64,000 nt of DNA from Dokdonella sp. (GCF_017744955.1 NZ_JAGIAG010000002.1:558001-622000), one strand, 5' to 3'. Positions 36,779 to 47,493 are shown, counted from the first letter of the stretch. Numbers and translations: made by a program. Notes: a model not told the origin generated them from the letters alone.

Positions 36779-38821
36779 TCAGCGCTGCGCGGCGAGGTCG
36801 ATGGTGTAGGTCGCCTTGCCGTCGCCGCCGTCTTCCCGCTGGCGGATGCCCTTGAGGCCGGCGGCTTCGGCCAGACCGAGCTTGCCAGAGGCCGAGGTGA
36901 ACACGACCGGCCCCTTGGTCTTCGCCGGCGCGAAACGCCAGCTGCGATCCGAGCCGTCCTGCTTGCGCGTGAGGTGCTTGCGTTCCTTCACCCACTCGAT
37001 CAGTACGTCGCGGTTCGCGTCCGGTGCCGACAGCACGACGTTGCTGCCGTCGAGGCCGGGAAAGTGGCCGCCGCCGCTGGCGCGATAGTTGTTGGTGACG
37101 ACCAGGAACGGCTGCGCATCGTCGACCGGCTTGCCGCGATGGCGCAGACGGCGGATGCGCGAGCCTTCCGGCTGCGTCACGTCGATCTCGTAGCTCAAGT
37201 CGCCCTGCAGCACGTCGAAGTTGTAGCCGACGAACTTGCGGTTGATCAGCTCCTGCGGCGCCGTCTGCGCCGGGTCGATGCGATTGAAGCGGCCGGCCGA
37301 GCGTTCCAGCCATGCCTTCAGTCCTTTGCCGTCGATCTTCACCGCGGTGAGCGTGTTCGGATACAGGTAGAGATCGGCCGCGTTGCGGATCGCCAGCGGT
37401 CCGGCCGGGATGTCGGTGTAATCGGCCGGTCCGCCGAAGCCGCCCTTGAACGGCGCCGCCGCCGACAGCACCGGCACGTTCGCGTACTGTGGCAGGTTCT
37501 TGGCGACGTAGCGCTCGACGTAGTCGCGCTGCGCACTGTTGACCGGTTGCAGCGCGCTGACGTCGCCGACGTCGGCGAAGTAGGTCGTCATCGCGAAGTC
37601 GCTGTCGCCGATCGGCGTGGAGACGTAGCGGATCGTCGCCTGGTGCACGTCGTCGACGAGTCGCGCGATCTCGGCGTCGGGCTCGACGAAGCGGCCGTCG
37701 GCCTGCTTGATGCTGCGCACTTCCGAATGCGTCGCGGCGGGGTCGATCTGCCAGCGGCCGTCCTTGCGCACCAGGGCGAGCTCGATCACGCCGAGACCCT
37801 TGCCCCAGAAGCTGCCCATCACCGCCGGCTTGCCGTGCACGAAGCCGCGCTGGTTGTCGACCTCGGGCATGTTGGCGAAGCGCGACTTCGCGTTGCCGGG
37901 ATCCGGGAACGCCGCGTGCGAGTGGCCGAGCAGCAGCGCGTCGATGCCGGGCTCCTGCGCGAGATACCAGTTCGCGTTCTCCATCTGGTCGCTGTAGGGC
38001 GAGGCGTCGAGGCCGCCGTGCGAGATCGCGACGACGAGGTCGGTGTTCTGCTCGCGCAGCGTCGGCAGGAATTCGCGCGCGGCTTCGACCAGGCCCTTGG
38101 TGGTGAGCTTGCCTTCGAGGTTGCGCTTGTCCCATTGCAGGATCGGCGGCGGCGTGAAGCCGAGCAGGCCGACGCGCAGGTCGTCCTCGGCTTCCTTCCC
38201 GTCGGGTGTGCGGTAGGCGATCTTCGCGTCGACCCAGCCGTACGGTGCGTAGATCGGCTGGCCGTCGCGCGCGCTGAACACGTTCGACAGCACCAGCGGG
38301 AAGTTCGGGCCCTTGCATTTTTGCGCCGACACGCCGTCGACGTTCATCGGGTTCTTGGTGACCTGCGCGAGGAACGGCAGACCGTAGTTGAACTCGTGGT
38401 TGCCGACCGTGCCGCCGTCGTAGCCGAGCGCGTCCATCGCGCGGTACATGGCCAGTTCCTCGTCGCAGCCGATCGGCAAGACCTGCGCCTGGTAGTCGGC
38501 GAGGGCGGTGCCCTGGATGGTGTCGCCGGCGTCGAACAGCAGGGAATTGCGGTACTGCGCGCGCGCCTGCTTGATCAGGGTCGCCAGCCGCTCGAAGCCG
38601 AGCGACGGGTCGTCGGCGAGCTGGTAGTAGTCGTAGCTGCGGATGTTGGAGTGGATGTCGGTCGATTCGAGCAGGGCCAGGGTCGCGCGGGCGCCCTCGG
38701 GGACGACGACCTTCTTCTCCGGATGTCGTGTCGTGGACGGCGCGGACGCGCAGGCGGTCAGAGCGGCGGCCAGCAGCAAGGACAGCGGCGCGAGGCGGTC
38801 GCGCGACGGGAATCGGATCAT
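36779..38821 (-). CDS. cpdB: 2',3'-cyclic-nucleotide 2'-phosphodiesterase/3'-nucleotidase lipoprotein
   Basis: The 680-residue product has a lipoprotein signal ending in LTAC. Residues about 45-330 are a metallophosphatase domain: STDIHSN, FDAGDTIQGT, GTVGNHEFNYG and LLLGHSHAAFP. The rest is a 5'-nucleotidase C-terminal domain. YDYYQLADDPSLGFER matches the CpdB subgroup more than UshA. The protein should act at the outer membrane or periplasm, salvaging phosphate and nucleosides from cyclic and 3'-nucleotides. An upstream extension of the frame is rejected because it reads through a repeat and a GCC-ACC tract; the ATG at 38821 starts right at the signal. Confidence 0.85.
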   Translation of the reverse strand: MIRFPSRDRLAPLSLLLAAALTACASAPSTTRHPEKKVVVPEGARATLALLESTDIHSNIRSYDYYQLADDPSLGFERLATLIKQARAQYRNSLLFDAGDTIQGTALADYQAQVLPIGCDEELAMYRAMDALGYDGGTVGNHEFNYGLPFLAQVTKNPMNVDGVSAQKCKGPNFPLVLSNVFSARDGQPIYAPYGWVDAKIAYRTPDGKEAEDDLRVGLLGFTPPPILQWDKRNLEGKLTTKGLVEAAREFLPTLREQNTDLVVAISHGGLDASPYSDQMENANWYLAQEPGIDALLLGHSHAAFPDPGNAKSRFANMPEVDNQRGFVHGKPAVMGSFWGKGLGVIELALVRKDGRWQIDPAATHSEVRSIKQADGRFVEPDAEIARLVDDVHQATIRYVSTPIGDSDFAMTTYFADVGDVSALQPVNSAQRDYVERYVAKNLPQYANVPVLSAAAPFKGGFGGPADYTDIPAGPLAIRNAADLYLYPNTLTAVKIDGKGLKAWLERSAGRFNRIDPAQTAPQELINRKFVGYNFDVLQGDLSYEIDVTQPEGSRIRRLRHRGKPVDDAQPFLVVTNNYRASGGGHFPGLDGSNVVLSAPDANRDVLIEWVKERKHLTRKQDGSDRSWRFAPAKTKGPVVFTSASGKLGLAEAAGLKGIRQREDGGDGKATYTIDLAAQR

Positions 38822-38886
38822 GGCAGGGCATCGGAGCGAAAGGTATGCCGGCCATTTTGCCTGATGTCGTGTGACGGCAGGTCGTC

Positions 38887-38961
38887 GGGGCTCTCGCCCG
38901 CTTCCCTCACCCGCGCCTGCGGCGCGACCTCTCCCGCGAGCGGGAGAGGTGAACGCATGCC
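38887..38961. repeat. REP-like repeat family A, copy 1
   Basis: CCCTCACCCGCGCC, GCGGCGCGACC and CTCTCCCGCGAGCGGGAGAG follow each other, ending in GTGAACGCATGCC. The last part is a perfect CTCTCCCGC/GCGGGAGAG hairpin. The same order is found at 39061, 48011, 48161, 48342, 57137 and 63180. Confidence 0.8.
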
Positions 38962-38990
38962 CAAATTTCACTGCCGCTGCCACCGTCACT

Positions 38991-39023
38991 GCCGCCACCG
39001 CCACCGCCACCGCCACCGCCACT
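38991..39023. repeat. GCCACC hexanucleotide tract
   Basis: About five copies of GCCACC in a row, flanked by imperfect copies on both sides (about 38973-39031). On the minus strand it would read as alternating Val-Ala codons. A tract like this can change length by slippage. Confidence 0.75.
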
Positions 39024-39060
39024 GCGGCTGCTTCGCGCATTCGCGACGGCGCTGCATTTC

Positions 39061-39180
39061 CCCCTCTCCCGCTTGCGGGAGAGGGCTGGGGTGAGGGAAG
39101 TCGGAGCGCGGCATCACCGTTCCCCTCACCCGCGCCTGCGGCGCGACCTCATCCCTCGAGCGGTGGAGGTGAACGCATGC
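39061..39180. repeat. REP-like repeat family A, copy 2 (two inverted halves)
   Basis: A CTCTCCCGCTTGCGGGAGAG hairpin followed by GGGTGAGGG is joined to an opposite half with CCCTCACCCGCGCC and a degenerated hairpin (CATCCCTCGAGCGGTGGAGG). It ends directly at the stop codon of the TonB receptor gene. Confidence 0.8.
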
Positions 39181-41676
39181 CTAGAACTTCACCGCCGCCT
39201 CCACGCCCCACAGGCGCGGCGCGGTGATGCCGGCGCTGGTCGTGCCGAGCACCGAGGTGCTGATGTTGTTGATGCCGGTCACGTAGCGCTTGTCGAACAC
39301 GTTGTTGACGAACACCGCGAAGCTCCACGGCATGTCCGGCGACGACCAGCCGACGCGGAAGTCGGCGCGCGTGTGGCGTTCGCCGACCTTGAACGGCAGC
39401 GCGCTGATGCAGGTGCCTTGCAGGGCCGAGTCGGCGTTGCAGCGCGTCTTGCCGGTGAACGCCCCCTGCAGGGTGAAGTCGAGGTCGCCGTGGAAGACGT
39501 CGTGCAGCACGTAGTCCAGGCCCAGCGTGCCGGACCACAGCGGCAGGCCGGTCGCCTGGCCGGACAGGTCGCGGCCGTCGGAGGTCGTGTACTTCTTGTA
39601 GGTCTGGTCGATGTAGGCCGCGGCGGCGGTCACGCGCAGGCTGTCGGTGGCCTGCCAGCGCGCCTCGAATTCCAGGCCCTTGGCTTCCTGGTCGCTCGGG
39701 ATGATCTGGTATTGCGGCAGGTCCTCGCCGCTGCCGCCGCCGTTGGAGACCAGGGTCAGGTTCGGCAGGTTGGAATACTTGTAGTAGTAGACCGAGGCGT
39801 TGAGCAGCAGCTTGTAGTCGGGGAACCAGCTCTTGATGCCGGCCTCGTAGTTGCGCACCGTCTGCGGCCGGTACACCGAGGCGACTTCGAGCGCGTTGAA
39901 GCCGCCGGCCTGGTAGCCCTTGGTCGCCGAGGCGTACAGCATCACGTCGGGCGTCAGCTTGTAGTCGAGCACCACGCGCGGGCTGGTGTCGTTCCAGCTG
40001 CGCTTCAGCGCGACCGGATGGTGCAGGGTCGACGGCGTGACGAAATAGATGTTCTGCTGGAAGGTCTCGATCGGAATGCCGAGCGCGTCGAGCAGGCCGA
40101 GCGACTGCAGGCTGAGCAGGGTCCTGTCGAGCTCGTCGGCGACGCGCGGCGGCGTGGACCAGCTGAAGTCGCGCTGGTCGCGCGTGAAGCGCGCGCCGGT
40201 GGTCAGGTTCAGGCGGTCGGTCAGGTGCCAGATCACGTCGCCGTAGATCGCCGCCGCCTTGGAGACGCCGCGATTGTTCATGTTCTCCTGCCACGGATCG
40301 CCGAGCAGGGAATACTGGAAGCCGGCCGCCTGGATGCCCTGCGTCAGCGGGCCGTACAAGCCGCCGGGTGCGATGCCGAGGTTGTTCAGCAGCGTGTCGA
40401 TGCTGTTGGTGAACAGGTTGATCTGGCTGGTCTGGCGGCCGTCGTCCTTGTACCAGCTGACGCCGCCGACCCAGTCGGCGAGATCGGTCTTGCCGGCGAG
40501 CTTGAATTCCTGCGACCAGGTCTTGTGGCGCTCGATGTTGACGTCGTCGAGGTAGAGATAGAGGCGGTTGGTGCCGTCCTGGTCGGCGCGGTTGAACGTG
40601 TGGTAGCGCTGGAACGAGGTCAGCGAGGTGAAGTCGCCGAACGCGAACGGATGCTCCACGCGCAGCACGAAGGAGTCGTAGGTGCGCGATTCGCGGTTGT
40701 CGATCGTGTCGTTCAGCACCGGCGCCTTGCGCGGGTCGAGATAGGTGCTGACGTCGGGGTCGGTCGGCGGCAGCGCCGGCCAGTCGGGCAGGCGCGTGAC
40801 GCCGATCGCCGGCCGCGACGGCTGCTTCAGGCGCTCGTGTTCCCAGGACAGGTTGACGGTGGTGCCGGTCGGCACGTTCCACTGCAGTTGCGAGCGCAAG
40901 CCCCAGTCGTCGTCCTTCTTGTAGCGATCACCATTCGCCGCGTCACGCAGCCAGCCGTCGCTCTGATTGTCGACGAAGCTGAAACGCGCGGCGAAGTCCT
41001 GTCCCAGCGGCAGGTTCAGCACGCCGTCGAGATAGCGCTGGCCGTGGTTGCCGATGCGCGTGCGCCCCTGCACCTCGAATTCCGAGCCGGGCGCGACAGT
41101 CGCGACCGAGATCGCGCCGGCCGCGCTGTTGCGGCCGAACAGCGTGCCTTGCGGACCCTTCAGGACTTCCACGCGCTCGATGTCGTTGAACATCATCAGC
41201 GCACCGCCGGTCTTGCCGAGATACACGCCGTTCGCGTACACGCCGACCGGCGAATCGGTGCCGATGCCGAAGTCGCTCTGCGAGATGCCGCGCAGGCCGA
41301 AGAACGGCTGCGTCGCCTGGTTGCCGTCGACGGACAGACCGGGGATGTACATGTCCATCTTCGACAGGTCGGTGGCGGCGAGCTTGTCGATCTGCGCGGC
41401 GGTGACCACCTGCATCGCGATCGGCACTTCCTGCACCTGCTGCGTGCGGCTCTGCGCGGTGACCGTGATGTTGCCGAGCTGCTGCGCGGCGTCGGCGGCG
41501 GCCGGGGCCGGTGCCGGATCCTGCTCGGCGGGCGCGGTCTGTTCCTGCGCTTCGCTCTTGTCGGCGTCTTCGGCGGCGGTGGCGAACGCCATGCCGCTCG
41601 TCATCAGCGTGGCGGCGCCGGCGATCAGCGCCGCGCGCACGTGCAAGGCCAACGGCCTGGTATGGATTTTCTTCAC
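39181..41676 (-). CDS. TonB-dependent outer-membrane receptor
   Basis: The 831-residue product has a signal peptide (VKKIHTRPLALHVRAALIAGAATLMTSGMAFA), a TonB box-like NITVTAQ, a plug domain (VEVLKGPQGTLFGRNSAAGAI) and a 22-strand-type barrel ending in WGVEAAVKF with the terminal Phe needed for assembly. GTG at 41676 is chosen because GGGGGAGG precedes it and the signal starts there. The receptor imports an unknown ligand. It is read after the diheme cytochrome and beta-helix genes with only a 35-bp gap to the cytochrome stop, so the three probably form one operon. Its 3' end abuts a repeat. Confidence 0.88.
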   Translation of the reverse strand: MKKIHTRPLALHVRAALIAGAATLMTSGMAFATAAEDADKSEAQEQTAPAEQDPAPAPAAADAAQQLGNITVTAQSRTQQVQEVPIAMQVVTAAQIDKLAATDLSKMDMYIPGLSVDGNQATQPFFGLRGISQSDFGIGTDSPVGVYANGVYLGKTGGALMMFNDIERVEVLKGPQGTLFGRNSAAGAISVATVAPGSEFEVQGRTRIGNHGQRYLDGVLNLPLGQDFAARFSFVDNQSDGWLRDAANGDRYKKDDDWGLRSQLQWNVPTGTTVNLSWEHERLKQPSRPAIGVTRLPDWPALPPTDPDVSTYLDPRKAPVLNDTIDNRESRTYDSFVLRVEHPFAFGDFTSLTSFQRYHTFNRADQDGTNRLYLYLDDVNIERHKTWSQEFKLAGKTDLADWVGGVSWYKDDGRQTSQINLFTNSIDTLLNNLGIAPGGLYGPLTQGIQAAGFQYSLLGDPWQENMNNRGVSKAAAIYGDVIWHLTDRLNLTTGARFTRDQRDFSWSTPPRVADELDRTLLSLQSLGLLDALGIPIETFQQNIYFVTPSTLHHPVALKRSWNDTSPRVVLDYKLTPDVMLYASATKGYQAGGFNALEVASVYRPQTVRNYEAGIKSWFPDYKLLLNASVYYYKYSNLPNLTLVSNGGGSGEDLPQYQIIPSDQEAKGLEFEARWQATDSLRVTAAAAYIDQTYKKYTTSDGRDLSGQATGLPLWSGTLGLDYVLHDVFHGDLDFTLQGAFTGKTRCNADSALQGTCISALPFKVGERHTRADFRVGWSSPDMPWSFAVFVNNVFDKRYVTGINNISTSVLGTTSAGITAPRLWGVEAAVKF

Positions 41677-41711
41677 GAAAGCCTCCCCCTCGTTGTCATC
41701 AGACGCCGTCA

Positions 41712-42914
41712 TCAGGCGTCGCAGTTTCCCGGCATCGCGGCGATCCACTGGCCGATCAGGTCGACGCCTTCGCGGTGCGTCGTGTTGCGGCCCATCTCGG
41801 GCATCATCACGCCGGGTTCGTTCGACAGCATGCGATAGAGCAGGATCGACTCGTCCGGCTTGCCGGGCACGATGTCGAGCAGGCGGTCGCCGGTGCCGCG
41901 TCCGGCCGCGACCGGCGGCTTGCACAGGCCGAGGCGGCGCAAGTCGGTGGCCGCGCTGCGCAGGTCGAGCGCGGTCGTGTTGGCCGGCCCCGTCGGGCTG
42001 TGGCACTGGCTGCAATTGACGTCGAGATAGGCGCGTGCGCGCGCCTCGAGCGGCTGCGTCGTGTCGCGCCAGTCGGCGTCGCGCGGCAGGTCCGCGGTCG
42101 GCAGGCCGCTCAGGTAACCCTTCTCGCTCCAGTGCGCGAGCTGGTTCGCCTTGCCGTCGGCGTAGGCGTAGTCGCGGTTGAGATGACGCGCTCTCGGGCC
42201 CAGCGGTTCGATCCGCTTCGCCTTCACGTTGGTGACGTGGCAGCCGGCGCACTGGTTCTCGTTCGGCACGACGTAGGTGAAGGCTTCCCGTTCGCTCGCC
42301 GGATGCGCGGCGTCGCGGTCGCCTTTCGCCGCTTCCGTGTCGACCAGTTCGAGCGCGATCGCATCGCCCGTGCGCGCGAGTTCCGCGTCGGTCTGCGCCG
42401 CGTTCCAGACGTAGGGGATCGCTTCCCAGCCTTGTTCACGGCGCACCAGCAGGCGCGTCTCGATCAGGCGTACCTTGGAAAGATCGAGCGCGCCGGCCGA
42501 GCCTGCGGCGAAGTCGGGCGTCTGATCGTACGTGCGCGCGACAGCCTTGCTTGCGCCGGCCTCGTTCGCCACCCGTGGGTAGTAGAACGTCTTGGTCAGC
42601 ACGGTGCCGACCGGAAAATCGAACGGGCCTTCGGCGTCGTACTTCGCCGGCGTGCCCTTGGGCATCCACACGGTGCGGAACTTGTGCGCATAATCGCTGA
42701 ACAGCGGCGTGTTCAAGTCGTACGGCACGACGTCGGCATTCGGCGCGAGCTTGCCGCCCTGCGCTTCGACCAGGTGCCAGTCGCTCAGCTTCGCCGGCTT
42801 GCCCTCGGCGAAGAAGTGCACGGGCTGCGGCGCACGCGCGCAGCCGGCGAGGAGGGCGGCGCACAACACCAGGCTTTTCAGGGCGGCACCGTTCCCGCGA
42901 ACGCGGGAATCCAT
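41712..42914 (-). CDS. Diheme c-type cytochrome lipoprotein (SO2930/TIGR03806-like)
   Basis: The 400-residue product carries two c-type heme motifs, CAGCH at residues 222-226 and CSQCH at 301-305, with LGPRARHLNRDY and PGVMMPEMGR that fit the SO2930-family diheme cytochromes. The lipobox is LLAGC. The start at 42914 puts the signal at the N-terminus. An earlier ATG at 43019 lies two bases after the upstream stop, but the extra 35 codons come from a REP-like palindrome (42883-42975). In many bacteria this family is paired with a beta-helix protein, exactly as here. An electron-transfer role in the envelope is likely; the partner reaction is unknown. Confidence 0.82.
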   Translation of the reverse strand: MDSRVRGNGAALKSLVLCAALLAGCARAPQPVHFFAEGKPAKLSDWHLVEAQGGKLAPNADVVPYDLNTPLFSDYAHKFRTVWMPKGTPAKYDAEGPFDFPVGTVLTKTFYYPRVANEAGASKAVARTYDQTPDFAAGSAGALDLSKVRLIETRLLVRREQGWEAIPYVWNAAQTDAELARTGDAIALELVDTEAAKGDRDAAHPASEREAFTYVVPNENQCAGCHVTNVKAKRIEPLGPRARHLNRDYAYADGKANQLAHWSEKGYLSGLPTADLPRDADWRDTTQPLEARARAYLDVNCSQCHSPTGPANTTALDLRSAATDLRRLGLCKPPVAAGRGTGDRLLDIVPGKPDESILLYRMLSNEPGVMMPEMGRNTTHREGVDLIGQWIAAMPGNCDA

Positions 42915-42975
42915 CCGGATCCCGGCTTGCGAAGCAAAAGCGGACATGCCATCCCGCGTTCGCGGGAGCGACGGC
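42883..42975. repeat. REP-like palindromic repeat inside the 5' end of the cytochrome gene
   Basis: TTCCCGCGAACGCGGGAA on one side and TCCCGCGTTCGCGGGA on the other enclose a spacer with CCGGATCCCGGC and GCGAAGC. The type GTTCCCGCGAACGCGGGAATCC is a common intergenic repeat in Xanthomonas-like genomes. Here it overlaps the translated 5' end of the diheme cytochrome gene. Confidence 0.75.
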
Positions 42976-43021
42976 GTACCGGAGCTTTTCGGGAAAAACG
43001 TCGACTCGGCCACGCGCATCG

Positions 43022-44251
<1,230 letters not shown>

Positions 44252-44294
44252 GATCGAGACCCCTTCGATATCCGACGTGGGAATGTGCGCCGAA

Positions 44295-44304
44295 CGAACG
44301 TTCG
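44295..44304. promoter_or_regulatory. CGAACGTTCG palindrome upstream of the beta-helix operon
   Basis: A perfect 10-bp palindrome lies 44 bp upstream of the beta-helix gene start, in the 125-bp gap after the AraC regulator gene. It is flanked by a further GAACG. It could be part of a regulator-binding site. Confidence 0.3.
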
Positions 44305-44376
44305 AAGGTAGGGGGCGCCGGGCCAAATTGGGGGGCAAAGCGGCCATTCTCGTGTGGCCGCAGGCGCCACGCGGTG

Positions 44377-45477
44377 CTACTCCGCCACCGCCGCGTGTCG
44401 CATCGCGGTCGGCGGCGCCCCGGTCCAGCGCTTGAACGCGCGGCGGAATTCGCGCGCATCGGAATAGCCGACCTCGCTGCCGATCGCGGCGATGCTGAGC
44501 GCGCCGGCACTGAGCAGTTCGAGCGCGCGCTCGGCGCGCAGCTGGTCGTGGATGTCGCGGTAGACGCGCCCGGCGGTGGCCAGATGGCGGCGCAGCGTGC
44601 GCTCGGACAGGTTCAGGTTCTGCGCGATCTCGCTCAAGGTCGGATGCTCGGCCAGCCGGCGGCGCAGGATGCGTTCGACCGAGGCGATGATCTCGCTCTG
44701 GCGCCGGATCTGCGCGGCCTGCTCGCGGCAGATCGCCAGCGCCTGCTGCGCGGAGACCGGGTGGTGCGTCGGCAGGCGCTGTTCGAGCCAGCGCGCGCCG
44801 ACCACCATGCGGTTGCGGCTGGCGCCGAAGCGGATCTCGCAGCCGAACAGCTTGCGGTAGTCGGCCGCGTGCGGCGGTGCCGGATAGGTGAGTTCGAGGC
44901 ATTCCGGCTTGAACGTCCCGCCGACCAGGCCGCGCGCGAGCTGCAGCGTGCTGGCGAACAGTTCCTCGCACAGGAACACCAGGATCTCCTCGTCCGGAAA
45001 GCGCGGCCGCGCCACCAGCGCGACTTCGTGCGCGTTCGGCGTCTCGGTCTCCACGTCCATCAGCGCGCCGGTGATGTCGGCGTACTCGACGCCGATCGCC
45101 ACCGCGTCGCCGAACGTGCGCGCGGTCATCATCGCCAGGCCCATCACGCCGAAGGTGCCGTTGGACTGGTGCGAGCCGACTTCCAGGCCGAATTCGCTGC
45201 GCGGGATCGCGCGCAGGGCGCGCTTGATGATCAGGCTGGCCTGGCGGTACGACACGCGCACCGAGGCGTCGTCGATCTGCGCGCGCGTGATGCCGAGACC
45301 GGCCAGCCAGGGCTCGACCGCCACGCCCTCGGCGTCGGCGAGCTGGGCGAGGACGGCGAGGATCGTGGTCGGAATCACCGCCGCGGTGTAACGCGCATCG
45401 GCGAGCAGCCCGCGCGCGGCGGCGCGTGCGGCGGCTGGCTGGCGTCCGGCGGCGGTGCGGGAGCGGGCTGGCGTCAT
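44377..45477 (-). CDS. AraC-family transcriptional regulator
   Basis: The 366-residue product has an N-terminal arabinose-binding-like domain (PF12625 type: FGLEVGSHQSNGTFGVMGLAMM) and two C-terminal helix-turn-helix units (LSEIAQNLNLSERTLRRHLATAG and LSIAAIGSEVGYSDAREFRRAFKRWTG). ATG at 45477 is chosen; a start at 45528 would add 17 residues without better support. It lies directly upstream of the beta-helix/cytochrome/TonB genes on the same strand and may control them. It is divergent from gltX. Confidence 0.85.
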   Translation of the reverse strand: MTPARSRTAAGRQPAAARAAARGLLADARYTAAVIPTTILAVLAQLADAEGVAVEPWLAGLGITRAQIDDASVRVSYRQASLIIKRALRAIPRSEFGLEVGSHQSNGTFGVMGLAMMTARTFGDAVAIGVEYADITGALMDVETETPNAHEVALVARPRFPDEEILVFLCEELFASTLQLARGLVGGTFKPECLELTYPAPPHAADYRKLFGCEIRFGASRNRMVVGARWLEQRLPTHHPVSAQQALAICREQAAQIRRQSEIIASVERILRRRLAEHPTLSEIAQNLNLSERTLRRHLATAGRVYRDIHDQLRAERALELLSAGALSIAAIGSEVGYSDAREFRRAFKRWTGAPPTAMRHAAVAE

Positions 45478-45588
45478 CCGCGCGATGCTAGCGAGCGCGG
45501 CGGGGCAAGTCGCGACGCACTGCGCCATCGCCTCCGCCGCCGTCCCGCCTTCGATTAAACTTCGCGCCCCGTCCTGCGAACGTTTCCA

Positions 45589-46989
45589 ATGACCGTACGT
45601 ACCCGCTTCGCCCCGAGTCCCACCGGCTACCTGCACATCGGCGGCGCGCGCACCGCGCTGTACTGCTGGCTCGAGGCGCGCCATCGCGGCGGCGAGTTCA
45701 TCCTGCGCATCGAGGACACCGACCGCGAGCGCTCCACCGACGCCGCCGTGCAGGCGATCCTCGACGGCATGAGCTGGCTCGGCCTGGCGCACGACGAAGG
45801 CCCGTACTACCAGACCCTGCGCATGGAGCGCTACCGCGAAGTCGCCGCCGATCTGGTCAAGGCCGGCAAGGCCTACTACGCCTACGAGACCAAGGAGGAA
45901 CTGGAGGCGATGCGCGCCGAGGCGATGGCCAAGGGGCTCAAGCCGCGCTACAACGGCCACTACCGCGACCGCGACGAGCCGCTGCGCGACGACCCGAACC
46001 GCGTGCTGCGCTTCAAGAACCCGCTCGGCGGCAGCGTCGTGTTCGAGGACAAGGTCAAGGGCCGCATCGAGTGGAGCAACGAGGAGCTCGACGACCTCGT
46101 GCTGATCCGCTCCGACGGCTTTCCGACCTACAACTTCGCCGTGGTCGTCGACGACATCGACATGCGCATCACCGACGTGATCCGCGGCGACGACCACGTC
46201 AACAACACGCCGCGCCAGATCAACATCTACCACGCGCTCGGCGCGCAGGTGCCGAGCTTCGCGCACCTGCCGATGATCCTCGGGCCGGACGGGCAGAAGC
46301 TGTCCAAGCGCCACGGCGCGGTCAGCGTGATGCAGTACCGCGACGACGGTTTCCTGCCGCACGCGCTGCTGAACTACCTGGTGCGCCTGGGCTGGTCGCA
46401 CGGCGACCAGGAGATCTTCTCGATCGCGCAGATGATCGAACTGTTCGACGCCGCCGACGTCAACAAGTCGGCCTCGCGCTTCGACCTGGAGAAGCTGTCC
46501 TGGCTGAACCAGCAGTACCTGAAGAACGACGATCCGCGCGAGATCGCGCCGCATTTCGAGTGGCACCTGCGCGCCGCCGGCATCGACCCGACGCAAGGCC
46601 CCGATCCGGCCGAGGTGATCGTCGCCCTGCGCGACCGCGCGAAGACGTTGAAGGAAATGGCCGAGAAGGCGCGCGTCTGGTACGCGCCGCTGGAAAGCTA
46701 CGACGAACAGGCGGTGAGCAAGCACCTGAAGACGCCGACCGCGCGCGCCGCGCTGGAAGCCGCGCACGCGCAGCTGGCGGCGCTGGCCGAGTGGAAGGTC
46801 GAGGCGATCCACGGCGCGATCGAAGCCGCCGCGGCGGCGATCGGCGAGGGCATGGGCAAGATCGCGCAGCCGCTGCGCGTCGCGCTGACCGGCACGCAGG
46901 TGTCGCCGTCGATCGACCACACCGCCTATCTCGCCGGCCGCGACGAGGCATTGCGCCGCATCGAAGCGGCCTTGCAGCGCGTGGACTGA
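45589..46989 (+). CDS. gltX: Glutamate-tRNA ligase
   Basis: The 466-residue enzyme charges tRNA-Glu. It has the class I motifs: HIGG in [18 protein letters not shown] and KLSKR at residues 237-241. The length fits the bacterial family. The anticodon-binding helical domain follows. A possible -10 box TAAACT lies at 45556-45561. The next gene begins six bases after the stop. Confidence 0.96.
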   Translation: MTVRTRFAPSPTGYLHIGGARTALYCWLEARHRGGEFILRIEDTDRERSTDAAVQAILDGMSWLGLAHDEGPYYQTLRMERYREVAADLVKAGKAYYAYETKEELEAMRAEAMAKGLKPRYNGHYRDRDEPLRDDPNRVLRFKNPLGGSVVFEDKVKGRIEWSNEELDDLVLIRSDGFPTYNFAVVVDDIDMRITDVIRGDDHVNNTPRQINIYHALGAQVPSFAHLPMILGPDGQKLSKRHGAVSVMQYRDDGFLPHALLNYLVRLGWSHGDQEIFSIAQMIELFDAADVNKSASRFDLEKLSWLNQQYLKNDDPREIAPHFEWHLRAAGIDPTQGPDPAEVIVALRDRAKTLKEMAEKARVWYAPLESYDEQAVSKHLKTPTARAALEAAHAQLAALAEWKVEAIHGAIEAAAAAIGEGMGKIAQPLRVALTGTQVSPSIDHTAYLAGRDEALRRIEAALQRVD

Positions 46990-46994
46990 CGCCC

Positions 46995-47399
46995 GTGGAA
47001 CAGGCCTGTACGCTGTCCGCGTTGACGAGTCTGGATCAGACCGATCCGGACGCCGTGCAGGCGCTGCTGCAGACCTGCATCGAATCGCTGTTCGATCCGA
47101 TGCTGTGGGAATGGGCGCTGGCGATCACCGTCGCCTGCGCCGTGATCGGCGCGCTCATCGGCAAGGCGAAGGGCCGCTGGCTGGCCGGTCTGCTGTGGGG
47201 CGCCGCGCTCGGCCCGATCGGCTGGCTGATCGTCGCCTTGTCGAAGTCCGGCTTCGTCGAATGTCCCGACTGCGGCCAGCCGAACGCGCCGTCGGCCAAG
47301 GTGTGCCGGCACTGCGGCGTCGACGTGCGCAGAGCATCGCAGCGCTCGGAGCGTTCGCGCCTGAAACGCGACGACTGGGCCAGCCGCAAGCGCGATTGA
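46995..47399 (+). CDS. Small membrane protein with C-terminal zinc ribbon
   Basis: The 134-residue product from GTG 46995 has two hydrophobic helices (about residues 39-57 and 63-86) around a KAKGRW turn, then CPDCGQPNAPSAKVCRHCG, a four-cysteine zinc ribbon, and a basic tail. I do not know its function; proteins with this layout are often uncharacterised. The start is uncertain, since no strong ribosome-binding site is seen and ATG at 47100 would remove the first 35 residues. It may be co-transcribed with gltX. Confidence 0.65.
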   Translation: MEQACTLSALTSLDQTDPDAVQALLQTCIESLFDPMLWEWALAITVACAVIGALIGKAKGRWLAGLLWGAALGPIGWLIVALSKSGFVECPDCGQPNAPSAKVCRHCGVDVRRASQRSERSRLKRDDWASRKRD

Positions 47400-47493
47400 C
47401 GCGCGCCGAGGGCCGCCGCTCCGGCCGTCACGCTTGCATTGCGCGCGTCACGCCGCCAGATCGGTACGGCGTTCCCGCGTTATCATCCCCGTC

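Larger units (their letters stand above)
38822..39180. other. Repeat-rich intergenic region between cpdB and the TonB receptor
   Basis: The 359 bp hold two copies of the REP-like family A repeat (about 38887-38961 and 39061-39180), a GCCACC-type hexanucleotide tract (38991-39023), and a partial copy of the 3' end of the TonB receptor gene (38954-38990). There is no gene of its own; the minus-strand cpdB upstream region must carry the promoter. Confidence 0.7.

Noticed and set aside
38991-39023. CRISPR array
   Set aside because: Unit length is six bases with no spacers; it is a simple hexanucleotide tract. No CRISPR array or cas gene was seen anywhere in the window.
38822-39040. Extended N-terminus of the CpdB-like protein
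   Set aside because: The frame runs through a REP-like repeat and the GCCACC tract; the lipoprotein signal begins at 38821.
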